Part shown: positions 37,106 to 46,510 of the stretch, one piece after another
How positions within the stretch are numbered: the stretch's first letter is position 1
How the letters are laid out: every line of letters starts with the position of its first letter
Made by a program: the position numbers and the translations under genes
The notes under the pieces: model-generated
Told to the model about the DNA's origin: nothing
Seen by the model: only the letters and a program-made list of their open reading frames with translations
Databases searched by the model: none
From: Linyphia triangularis
Lineage: Eukaryota; Arthropoda; Arachnida; Araneae; Linyphiidae
Direction of reading: 5' to 3'
DNA: 64,000 nt
NCBI GenBank assembly: GCA_963978545.1
Contig: OZ021721.1
Location: 43,100,785 to 43,164,784, forward strand

Positions 37106-38120
37106 AGTACGTCAACGGCTGAGCCCGAGCACTACCCACACAGCCATCAGGTTTACCAAAGTAAATCATGCAATCAATATAAAGTAAATATAGCTCGGTA
37201 TGGATAAATTTTCTTTGATATATAGCGTATTTTAATGTAAAAACTAATCGTGATAGATTTATAAATGTGGTTTCATAAAAACAACATATTGTTGGGATAA
37301 ACAAAAGACGAAAATTGAGAATCGATTGTGTTTCAAAGTGCATTTAAATTGGTGTGATAATGTAGCCAAATAAAAAAAAAAGAATTTCTGATGAAAAGTA
37401 CATTAATATAAAACCGCTTTAGAATTAGGTTATAGATTTAGTGTTCGCAATAAAATGTGAAATAAAAATCTTTGAAGAAAATAAAGCCTTGCAACTTTGT
37501 AACACAACAAAACGATTGAAAGGTAAATCTTTTTAGATTCAAATTTCAAGAGCTTAAAGCATTTTCAACGAGAATTTATATTTATGTTTTTGAGTAATAT
37601 CGTATTTTTGGATTTATCCTATAACGTTTCACTTTCTTTAATAAAAGTAGTTTATGGTAACAAAAAGTTTTTCTATATAAAAGGATTTGTTGTGGTCTCT
37701 CCCTGTAATGACATTAGTGATGTTTTGTAGTTGCTTAAAAATAATGTGAATGAAGGAACTTGCATTTAGTACATTGTCTCTGCCCAATTCTTTATACTAT
37801 CTAATATTTATTTACTTTAAATTCAATTTTTCATCTACCTTCTATCAATAATATAAAATTATTTACGTAGAAGTAGCTGCATTTGCGATATTTAATCACA
37901 TTTATCAAAAGAACTTTGGGGGTTGAGTACGAAGTTTACTGGTTTGTGTTTTCATTGAAAGTAAAATAACGAATAAAGATTAATAAACATAAAGCAACTG
38001 ATCTGGTAATTAAAACGATTTTGATAGAAACAACTTCTTTTACACTGTGAAAAATTCTTCGAATAAAAAACTCTTGTGAAAAATATTATGTTTATTGAAG
38101 TTTGCATTGGTATAAGTTAA

Positions 38121-38738
38121 CCCCCAAAACAACTTTTGTAAAGTACAAAAAACCCGCCAATCTCAAAAACATAACTTTCTTGCAATAAAAATAAATAAAT
38201 CATAAGCATAATTGAAAACTGTAGCTATAAAAACAGTGATATAAAAAAAGGCTAGTCTCTGATTTCAGCTCTAGGTTGCGTCTCTCTTGAAAATGTATGT
38301 TAACTTAGTTATTTTTTAAATTTTAAGTTCCGCTTCTATAAAAATGTCTATTGTTTGAGGGTGGCGCTCACCATGGGAATTTTATCAATGTATGCGTTTT
38401 ATGTTTTTTTTTTTAATTGTAGGACACTGAAGTGTTTGTGGTGAGCTATTGTTTGGTTAATATATATATTATTGAAATGTTTTCCCGTGTAGAGGAAGTT
38501 TCTTTTTTTTGAGGGATTAAGACGAGCGCCAACCTCAAATAGCCTACATTTTTATGGGAGCGGAACTTAAATTTTAAAAATGAATTAAGACAGTAAGCAT
38601 TTTGAAGCGAGATACAACTAGAGCGGTAATCAGAGGTTCGCTTTTTTTGATATCACTGTTTTTGTTGCTACAGCTTTCAATCATATTTGTGATTTTTTTA
38701 TTGCAAGAAAGTTTTTATGTTTGGGAGGTTGTGTTTTT
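38121..38738. mobile_element. Long-armed foldback element with TTAA flanks
   Basis: The left arm (38121-38374) and right arm (38514-38738) are inverted copies. Shared blocks include ACTTTCTTGCAATAAA, ACAGTGATAT, AATTTTAAGTTCCGCT, TAAAAATGT and TTGGCGCTC. The arms are diverged by point changes and small indels. A 139-bp unpaired centre contains a T-tract. TTAA occurs at both edges (38117-38120, 38739-38742), although the outermost bases of the arms do not match well, so the exact boundary is uncertain. A (TA)n tract follows at 38749. No protein is encoded. Confidence 0.7.
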
Positions 38739-38744
38739 TTAACT

Positions 38745-38748
<4 letters not shown>

Positions 38749-38792
<44 letters not shown>
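38749..38792. repeat. (TA)n microsatellite
   Basis: About 44 bp of alternating TA, adjoining the right edge of the long-armed foldback element. Confidence 0.97.
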
Positions 38793-38797
<5 letters not shown>

Positions 38798-38967
38798 TTG
38801 GTGTAGGGAGGGATATCGGAAGTTTTTTTCAAAACACTTAACCTAATAAACAAAGTTTTAATATAAATCCTTTGTATGAATTGACAACTTTTATGTGCAA
38901 TTGACGCTTATTTAAGCGATTTTGAGCTCAGATTAACTTTTCATAGTGTTTGATCACTACGAAGACC

Positions 38968-39085
38968 ATAGATTCAGCACCGTGGACTAGCTATTTTCCC
39001 CTTCAAAGTTTGATTCATTGTCATAGACAACGAGTCTAACTTTTAAGTTTTAGCTTGATTAGATGAACGAATGTAGGTTAATTAG
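38968..39085 (+). repeat. Family-C SINE body fragment
   Basis: CATTGTCATAGACAACGAGTCTAAC...AAGTTTTAGCTTGAT is collinear with the body of the family-C SINE 500 bp downstream. The head is not recognisable. Confidence 0.45.
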
Positions 39086-39392
39086 TCATATAAAACGTTA
39101 TTACAAGTGCGTGTAAAAGCGGTCTTTTAGTGACTGTCCAAAAACTTGATAAAATGCATTGAACTGTCCATGACTCCGTGAGAGCTCACCCAGAAGAGTT
39201 TAGAGCTAATTAACCCAATGGTGGGAGGCAAACATGGATTCAGTCACGGGCTCATAGGATTGCATTGAAAAATTATTATAATGAATTATTACAAGTATTC
39301 CATTACAGTCTAATTATTACAGTAGAATTTTGTTTAATTAAACCTTTATTCATGTTTGCATTTAAACCCATTGATTTAAAATAATAATCACC

Positions 39393-39657
39393 AATAAGAT
39401 CTTGATAGGCTAGTTGACTGAATGTTGGCCTTATAATCAATGGTTCTCGGTTCAAAATCCGACCGGGTCCGCTTCCTAAATTTCAATTTTTAAATTTCCC
39501 AAACAGGCCATAAATTAAATTGTCATTGACAATGAGTCTATCTGACAAGTTTCAGATCGATAAATAATTGCGAAGGGGTTAATTAACCTTCCGCAGATTT
39601 CCCGCTACAAACACGCAAACAAACGCACGCAATCAAAGTTAATAGAAAGGATTTAAA
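39393..39657 (+). repeat. tRNA-derived SINE (family C)
   Basis: The head TAGGCTAGTTGACTGAATGT, TGGCCTTATAATCAATGGTT, CTCGGTTCAAAATCCGACCG is a recognisable but altered tRNA with A box, a TAT anticodon-like loop and B box (39449-39459). The body has CATTGACAATGAGTCTATCT, GACAAGTTTCAGATCGAT, GTTAATTAACCTTCCGCAGA and a tail ATAGAAAGGATTT. As a tRNA it is not credible, because no acceptor stem pairs. Confidence 0.65.
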
Positions 39658-40259
39658 CAAAAAAACTGTTTAGCTAATGAATCTTGTGATGCTCAGTGTT
39701 AATAGGTGTGGGATTGCATTGAATGATAGCACTTGTAATTTGCATGTGACCAACCATAACAAAGCTTAAAAACGAATTCAATTTTTCAAATTCTATTATC
39801 CAATCGCAAGGCGTTTTTTATTTATTCACACTCTAGGGAATTGACTGTGACGTCATCGCGCATAACCTCCACATTTACTTTTATCATAGTTTATACTCAG
39901 TCCTGTGTAACAAAAAACGATTACTTATATTCTTACGCTTTTTTTTATTTTTCAACGGAAATGTCCCAAAATGTAAATGTTTTGTAAGTTAAAAGCTATA
40001 AATTGTTATAAGTTTACGAAACATATTCAATTTATAGAACAAATATTCTTCTTTAATCCTGTCTGCTAAAAAAATAAATTGTTTTTATATTAAAAATGCT
40101 TTTCGATAAAAATGCTATAAAATGAGCTTACAAGCTGATTAGTTCTTCATATATTTTAATCTTCAACTGCTATTTGCGGTCTGAAAGACCGTGAGTCATT
40201 TTTCGTGGAACGCTTTCACCTCTTAAAATATTTCATCTTTGAGATTTATATACATTGTA

Positions 40260-41958
40260 CAGTACAAAAATCAGAACGATGGCTATATCTTGTGCCCTAA
40301 TTGTTGAAATAACAAACAAAAGGTACCGTTGTAAATCGTGGAAGGTTTTTAATAATTGCATGTAGTTTTTTTTGTCATGAGGGGTCATCTACATATTAAA
40401 AGAGAACCGAACTTTAAAAAGTTCAACAGCAACCTCATAATATTATCCCATATTTGGATTCAGCATCCAAAAAAATGTCGAAATACAAAAATTCGTAATT
40501 TTCTAATGAATGGTTTGTAATTTAAATGATAAAAAGAAAATGATAAATTAATGTTAAATAAAAAAGTTGGTTTTTTGGTCATAAATACTTAAATAATTAA
40601 TATATTTCAGTAATTTTTTTTTCAAAAAATGTTTGTAAATTGCCAAACATAAATATAGCAATCAACTTTTGCATCCATTTCTTTTTTAATAATTATTAAT
40701 TAATAAAACAATTTAAATTCTTTTTTTTGAATAGAAACATATTTTTTTTTGCTTTCATTAGATTTACCATGGTCTAAAACCCCCATACAATTTTTTTCTT
40801 TCCATTTTGACTTTTAGTTCTCAATTTTTTAGCGAAAATGTAAAAAACGCTCACTTTAAGGGACCGTATACTAGACGACTTTTGGAAAACTATCTAAGAT
40901 TAATTCAAGGTAAACTAGAGGTGTGGAAAATCGCACAACGTTCAATTATCGTAAAATGGGGTGAATAGGAACAGCGGGGTGAATCGGAACAGAATTTCTT
41001 GAAATTACAAAAAGAAATATTATTTTGTTCAAACAAAGCAGTTTTATTTGTTATATATATTTTTTAAATCTGTCTAACGTGTTTGGAATCGTGGAACATA
41101 TGTTTTGTGTGGTTTCCAACAGTGTTCTTTTTAAAAAAAAATTACTTTCTTAAATTACATTTATTTAAAACAACATTTTTTAAGCAATTTCAATAAGTTA
41201 TCCTTTAAAAATATTACTGAATCATGTGATTTTTCTATTTTATAAATAATTTCAACGATAAAGTTACATTTGTGTTTACAGTGAAATGTTTCTGTAAAAT
41301 AATCACACTTTGCTGAATACTGTTTACTAATGCCTACATTTTATATTTATTAATTTTCTAATTATCAGTAGTATACGTTATACTTCTGCAATTACAGTTT
41401 TCGATATTTTATTTATTTCGTGTGAAGAATGCACATCTTTAAAGTTGTAAATAAATTATGTTACTTTTGCGTTTACTTGCTATTTTTGTATTAATCTTAA
41501 ACATGATACTATAAATCCAAGTAGTTTCTATGCAGTTATAGACTAATATTTGTATTTCTTAACGTCATGAAACGCCGCACTGACCATTCGATTTCTCCCG
41601 CTGTGAAGTAGAACCTTAAAAATACCTTTCGTTTTATGGAAATTCTCCCTGAAGATCGGTTAAAAAATGGTCGAAACATTTTCGCTCATTAGTGACGTGT
41701 TTTTCAACATAATGCATTGAAATTTGATATATTAGGTAAATGATGTATTCTAAATCGAATGAATTGATAAAAAATAGGGGTTCGTATTGAAATTTTTGAA
41801 GATAGCGTTACTTTTACTTAGTAAACGGTCCCTTAAGAAAAAAAAAATGCATCAGATATATAGAAAATTGCAAGCAAAACATTTTGGTGCAAACCGTAAG
41901 ATTCTACGATAATTAGAACCGAAGATATATCCATCGTTCTGATTTTTTTTGGGTACTG
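40260..41958. mobile_element. TA-flanked TIR element, split by a nested TTAA element
   Basis: Outer ends begin CAGTAC followed by AAAAATCAGAACGATGGCTA (left); the right end read inward has CAGAACGATGGATATATCTT at the same place. TA flanks lie at 40258-40259 and 41959-41960. CAGT... ends with TA duplication are typical of Tc1/mariner elements. Without the nested insertion the element is about 720 bp. I see no transposase frame, so it is a non-autonomous (MITE-type) copy. Confidence 0.7.
40860..41832. mobile_element. TTAA-flanked element nested inside a TA-type element
   Basis: TTAA at 40856-40859 and 41833-41836 flanks ends GGGACCGTATACTA and, read inward from the right, GGGACCGTTTACTA. The 973-bp interior is AT-rich with no credible frame. 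Near the left it holds two tandem copies of GGGGTGAAT(A/C)GGAACAG. The same GGGGTGAATAGGAA motif recurs at 33244. The arrangement shows this insertion is younger than the 40260-41958 element. Confidence 0.7.
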
Positions 41959-42099
41959 TACCTATACTATGTTTGTTATATTTTAAACCTATGTCCTCCA
42001 ATTTGTTTGGCGCAGTATGGCTTATGTGTTGCCTTTGCGCCAAATATATCAAACCAAACACAACAGTTAAAGGTTATTATTGCGACCAGATTCATTTAA

Positions 42100-42368
42100 A
42101 CCTTGGTTAAGTGCGCGACCTCTTGTCTCTCGGTTAGTCGCGAGGTGTACAAATGTCCCGCAAATTCAGATTTTTGTGCATACCATTCAATTCGAGACCA
42201 AATATCAAAGTAAGAGGGTATTTTGATTAGAAACACAACATTATTGAACAGAATAAAGTAAAAAAAAAATAACTTGAAAAAACTGTAAGAAGGCTTTGAT
42301 TATGTGCTGCCATCTATTGAGAAATTGAGAATGTGAGGGACATTTGTCAATCGCGTGACTAACCAAGG
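42100..42368. mobile_element. TTAA-target element, short deletion derivative of the 21.5-kb copy
   Basis: TTAA at 42096-42099 and 42369-42372 flanks ends ACCTTGGTTAAGTGCGCGAC and, read inward from the right, CCCTTGGTTAGTCACGCGAT. Subterminal sequence (CGGTTAGTCGCG, ACAAAT-TCCC, TTATTGAACAGAATAAA, GGCTTTGAT-ATG-GCTGC) is collinear with 21522-22467, but about 640 bp of the centre is gone. It has no coding capacity. Confidence 0.8.
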
Positions 42369-42374
42369 GTTAAG

Positions 42375-44095
42375 CCTAATGTGGTGGTACTATGAACACC
42401 TAAATGATGGTAAACCTGTTCTGGTGACTTGGCAGATACATCTGAACTTTAATAGCAAGCTTATCGTACGAAACCAAATATATTGCCAAATTATGAAATA
42501 AAAAATAACGGTTTTAAATAAAGAGAAAAAGGTATTTAACGAAGTTGAAACCAACGTAGAACTTTAAGTCAGAATATTCCGAATCAGACAATCTAATCCG
42601 TTTCAAGATACATAGCTTAGTTAGGTCTAGACGTTTGTTTAATTTTTTACGTCAAAAACGGGCTAGAACTCGATTTTTTTTATGTTTTTGGATAATTTCG
42701 ATAATTTTTTCCCATTGTTTTTTTTTACCTCGACAACCCATTTTTTCTTGTTTAAAGATTTCGGCGGCTTTTATATTTGTTATTTTTTTAATATTATTAT
42801 AATCTGTAAGCATGGTAGAAAATAAAGTCAATTTTCGGCTTTACCATAGGAAGTTCTACAGAGAAGGGATATTTACTAACGTTTCTGCCTTTTTGAGGTT
42901 GACAGCGAAACTACCGTTTCGTCTGGTATTAAATTGTGTTCTTTATTTTTCTTGATATGGAGTATTAGCATCATTTTGGGGCCTTTATCACTGTAGGAAG
43001 ACATATAACTTCTTGCTCCATTACTTTATATGAGTATTATGATTGGGACCTATTATCCAGTTTGCAATCCAGTACTAATGGAACAAATCACATGTAGATT
43101 TTCAATTATTGGTTGGAAAGGTATAGTTAAGATTATGAACCATGAAGGAAAATATTGATAGATGTGCAAAACAAATCTAACAATTCACGTTATCCCAAAA
43201 CTGAACCGAGATCCAGTTTGTCTAGAGAACGCTGCTACCATTACACCATGTATGGAACACTACTACTACTATACCAATTTGGTGGACTTGTTTATATAAA
43301 ACAAATATATATTGATATGGACCATGGGGAAAAGAAATCTGCACTGAAAATAATAGTTCAAATTTCGACCACCAGGTGAAAAGGGGACGTACAAAGAAGA
43401 AGGAAAAAAAAACAAAAAAACCACCTCAAATTGGGAACACAAATCTTTATTTAATGTTAGTATACTCTCAATGTGCATTCCACTTCTCTAGCAGTAAGTT
43501 ATTCCTGCCTTACAAGAACTAGACTGTTCAGAGACTACTGTCTTCATTAGGGTGGATTTTATTTTCGAAGTATGAATATGTGGTCTTCTCACTGTCTAAT
43601 TTTGTTCTTTTTTACAAAAAAATAATTAAGGCAACATATTTGCACAATTGAACATTATTTAGAGGTAGCTCAATGATGGTGAAGTTTTTAATGCACAGGA
43701 TGAATGCACGCAATGTCATAAAAAAATCATTTAAATACCATTACATTTCAATGTATTTAAAATTCCTTCCACCTTTATAATTTGACTTATAGATGACAGC
43801 TTGGGACTCTGTAAAACTTGTAGCACAAAGAACATGGCAAAAATTAGATAAGCAATTTTGAATTTTGTGCTGTAACTGCAACATTTTGAACTTGATCTCT
43901 GATTATAAAATTTTCGAAAGTCTGATATTTTTGAATTAGTAGTTAGATTTTATAGTCACACAGGACTGAAAATTGTGCTGGATTTTAAATTCTGTGGAGT
44001 TTGATTCTCAGCTCAGTAGAAAGAGGTAATGAGAAGTTGGAAACTGAAGACAATACAGTTCATTTTAGTGAATTAAGAAAACTATAGTTATTTCA
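42375..44095. other. Intergenic DNA upstream of the coding relic
   Basis: No firm feature. Around 43790-43870 AGCTTGGGACTCTGTAAAAC and nearby sequence has patchy coding character and could be earlier exons of the relic at 44096, but no splice structure is convincing. Confidence 0.3.
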
Positions 44096-44336
44096 GAACT
44101 TGCAGCAGCATTAGATCGCACGAAAGTGTCAGACCGAAAGGCTGTGTTTATTAAATCAGAAGCTGCCACAAACTTGGGACAGAACATTAATGAATTATCT
44201 CTAAACAAAGACACAATTTGTCGACAAAGAATGGAAGAGAGAGCAAAAACATATGAAAAAGCAAACATTTTGTCATTCACTGGGATGGAAAATTGATGCG
44301 TGACCTGACTGGAAAAGAGACAGTTGATCGCTTACT
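44096..44336 (+). pseudogene. 5' piece of a DDE-like coding relic, split by the Tc1-type insertion
   Basis: The + strand reads ELAAALDRTKVSDRKAVFIK and onward for about 60 codons to a stop after TGMEN. A one-frame shift near 44268 restores VIHWDGKLMRDLTGKETVDR, where coding-like sequence resumes. The motif HWDGK...DLTG, together with the downstream piece's FDTxSSNxG, recalls the first two acidic positions of RNase H-fold transposases, loosely hAT-like. I cannot name the family. The frame begins just after a TTATTTCAG that could be a splice acceptor or chance. The relic has at least one frameshift and is cut from its continuation by a TA repeat and the DD36E transposon. It reads as an old transposon-derived gene fragment rather than a host gene. 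Confidence 0.6.
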
Positions 44337-44375
44337 ACTTTACTTATTACTATTACTTTACCTTATATATATATA

Positions 44376-44404
44376 CACTCAAGAGCCAAAACATTATGAC
44401 CACC
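44376..44404 (+). repeat. Left terminal inverted repeat of the DD36E element
   Basis: These 29 bp are the exact reverse complement of 45566-45594 and follow a TA at 44374-44375. They are the presumed transposase binding and cleavage site. Confidence 0.95.
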
Positions 44405-44447
44405 CCTATATTTTGCAATGAACTCGCCTGGATGACGTGGAAGGCAC

Positions 44448-45563
44448 GTGATCAGGTGGAAGTGGTATTTAACTGCTGCTGGAGAGTCTGAAGAATCACT
44501 CTTTCACTTACTTCTGTGTGTGATGAGAAAGGCTGCGGATTTAAGCGACTTTGATATAGGGCAGATTGTAATGGCTCGAAGGCTCGGAACAAGTATTTCC
44601 GAAACTGCACGACTCGTGGGTTTTTCACGATCTACAGTTGTTAGTATTTATGCAAAGTGGATGAATGACGGTGAAAGCAGCAGTAGACGACATGGTGTTG
44701 GACGTCCACACGCTATCAAAGAAAAAGGTCGTCGGAGACTGTCTCGCATGGTGAAGCAAAACCGGAGCCAGACAGTGGCTCAGCTGACAGCCCAATACAA
44801 TGCAGGGCTAAATAGAATAGTATCGGAGCACACTGTTCAGCGGACACTGTTGGATATGGGGCTACGCAGCAAACGTCCCACTCGTGGGCCTTTGCTGACC
44901 AAGCGTCATCGCCAACTGCGCCTGCGCTGGGCCCGGGAACATCGTGACTGGTCCATGGATCAGTGGGAGAGAGTTGCATGGTCAGATGAATCACGGTTTG
45001 TCATTCATCACGGCGATGACCGTGTCAGGATACGCCATCTTCCAGGCGAACAGTTGCTCCCTCAATGTACACTAGGTCATACACAGGCCGGTGGTGGCGG
45101 TATTATGCTTTGGGGGACGTTCTCTTGGGCGTCTCTGGGACCCGTAGTTGTGGTAGAGCAGACCATGAATGCTACAGGGTATCTGAACATCATTGCGGAC
45201 CAGTTGCACCCTTACATGGCTTCTGTTTTTCCATCTGGAAATGGAATGTTCCAACAGGACAACGCCCCAAGTTACAAGGCTAAAATTGTGTTGGAGTGGT
45301 TCCAGAAACATGATGCTGAATTCCAGTTAATGTCCTGGCCGCCTAACTCACCGGATCTCAATCCGATAGAACACATTTGGGATGTCATGGGACGGAAGCT
45401 CAGATTTCAAAGACCACCAATTCGCAATATTTCGGATTTGCGTGACCGCTGCTTAAACATTTGGTACAATCTGTCTCCGGCCATCTACCAAGGACTTGTG
45501 GCATCCATGCCAAGGCGGGTTGAAGCTGTATTGAGCGCCAAAGGTGGGTCAACTCGTTATTGA
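44448..45563 (+). CDS. Tc1/mariner-superfamily transposase, DD36E catalytic triad, apparently intact
   Basis: Cut-and-paste DNA transposase expected to bind the element's TIRs, excise it and insert it at TA. The frame is 371 residues from the first ATG. The likelier start is Met26 (44523, MRKAADLSDFD), which gives 346 residues, the usual Tc1 size, because the preceding 25 residues look like leader. A first helix-turn-helix spans about 31-71 and is followed by a GRP linker (85-87). A second DNA-binding helical region covers about 93-150 and ends in a basic stretch. The catalytic core has D180 in WSDESRF, a glycine-rich GGGGIMLWG block at 215-223, D271 in QQDNAPSY and E308 in SPDLNPIEHIW. Between D271 and E308 are 36 residues, two more than in classic Tc1 (DD34E). 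That spacing fits the DD36E (Incomer) group, though the assignment rests on spacing and motif style alone. No stop or frameshift is seen. Codon use is much richer in G+C than the surroundings, consistent with a recent arrival. Confidence 0.93.
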   Translation: MIRWKWYLTAAGESEESLFHLLLCVMRKAADLSDFDIGQIVMARRLGTSISETARLVGFSRSTVVSIYAKWMNDGESSSRRHGVGRPHAIKEKGRRRLSRMVKQNRSQTVAQLTAQYNAGLNRIVSEHTVQRTLLDMGLRSKRPTRGPLLTKRHRQLRLRWAREHRDWSMDQWERVAWSDESRFVIHHGDDRVRIRHLPGEQLLPQCTLGHTQAGGGGIMLWGTFSWASLGPVVVVEQTMNATGYLNIIADQLHPYMASVFPSGNGMFQQDNAPSYKAKIVLEWFQKHDAEFQLMSWPPNSPDLNPIEHIWDVMGRKLRFQRPPIRNISDLRDRCLNIWYNLSPAIYQGLVASMPRRVEAVLSAKGGSTRY

Positions 45564-45565
45564 CT

Positions 45566-45591
45566 GGTGGTCATAATGTTTTGGCTCTTGA

Positions 45592-45594
<3 letters not shown>
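45566..45594 (-). repeat. Right terminal inverted repeat of the DD36E element
   Basis: These 29 bp are the exact reverse complement of the left repeat and are followed by TA at 45595-45596. The transposase stop (45561-45563) lies only two bases upstream. Confidence 0.95.

Positions 45595-45659
<65 letters not shown>
45595..45659. repeat. (TA)n microsatellite
   Basis: A run of about 65 bp of alternating TA directly abuts the right end of the Tc1-type element. A shorter TA run lies at 44364-44375 on its left. The sequence CTTACTACTTTA occurs on both outer sides (about 44333 and 45671), so part of this flank may be a small duplication. Confidence 0.97.
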
Positions 45660-45663
<4 letters not shown>

Positions 45664-45672
45664 TTTACTTAC

Positions 45673-45871
45673 TACTTTAAGGGAAAGGAGTTTCTCAACT
45701 ATTGGCAGTTGCCAAGATTCCATCTGCAACAGGAGAAGCCAAGACAACATTCGTGCAATGTGCTTTGACACTAACAGCTCAAACATTGGTCATAAACATG
45801 CTATTTTTATCGATATTGAGTTCAACGTACACAAGTTCTTCATAGGCGTTCCTTGGTGTAACAAAGGCTAA
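45673..45871 (+). pseudogene. 3' piece of the same DDE-like coding relic
   Basis: Downstream of the Tc1-type insertion the + strand gives KGVSQLLAVAKIPSATGEAK and then, in another frame, DNIRAMCFDTNSSNIGHKHA and a further 25 or so codons to a stop at 45869-45871. The two frames overlap at about 45745, so a deletion or frameshift joins them. FDTNSSNIG would supply a second acidic position. The CRHH-type motif I would expect further on is absent or decayed. The piece continues the 44096-44336 relic, so both were one gene before the (TA)n and transposon arrived. The family name is uncertain. Confidence 0.6.
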
Positions 45872-46510
45872 TGTTCAAAACAGAGGAATGAAATGTCATC
45901 TGCCACCTTCAAAACATTAAATTGTATAATGACTAAGAAGCTTCACCCTTTGCTTTCTGAGGCTCACCATCTCTTAGGAAATGATGTTCGATTAACTATA
46001 AGGTTCAGGATAGCTTGTCAGTAAACACGCACCAATTAAAATTCATGAAGAGGTCTAGTCTAAAAACTATATACATAAATTACATGTGCAAACAGTAAGT
46101 TTTTGATTTATGCAAATCACTGATTCATAGATCTTTAAGCAAATCTGGTGGGCTGGAACAAATGCATTATAGGCACATGCAAATATCAGGTAATTAGGTT
46201 GTTACTGTGAAAAACTTGAACAAATTAAAACCTTGCTACTAACTTATACATAGTACCATGTTGATTCAAGTTGGAAATTATGCAATTACCACCTTGTGAT
46301 AATTAGCAGTGTTGTAGTCTCAAAATGAATAGTAATGAAACACTATTATCAACATTCAAATGGTAATTTGCCTGAAAGGTGGTTAAATTACTATTCTCTA
46401 ACAAAATGGTGGAACGCCCTTCCCCACAGCATTCTCTATCTGTTACCTACTCTGGGTAATTAGGAAGGTTTAAAATTGAACCGTTAAAGAAATTTACTTG
46501 TAGATTGGTA

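Larger units (their letters stand above)
44376..45594 (+). mobile_element. Complete Tc1/mariner-superfamily transposon (DD36E type)
   Basis: The element is 1219 bp long. Its ends are 29-bp terminal inverted repeats that match perfectly: the left begins CACTCAAGAGCCAAAACATT at 44376, and 45566-45594 is its exact reverse complement. TA dinucleotides at 44374-44375 and 45595-45596 are the target duplication. One uninterrupted transposase frame fills the interior, and its stop codon is two bases before the right repeat. A (TA)n tract lies directly to the right and a shorter one to the left, so the insertion was into, or gave rise to, a TA microsatellite. Perfect TIRs and an open frame suggest recent insertion. 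The element interrupts an older coding relic. Confidence 0.95.

Noticed and set aside
39393..39470. Functional tRNA with TAT anticodon
   Set aside because: Boxes and a loop are recognisable, but the acceptor stem does not pair and the sequence continues into a SINE body with other copies.
44716..45311. Minus-strand and alternate-frame ORFs inside the transposon
   Set aside because: They are shadows of the transposase reading frame.
45560..45871. 103-codon frame with IYIYIY repeat as a gene
   Set aside because: Its first part is the translated (TA)n tract and the element end. Only the last 60 or so codons are the relic described separately.
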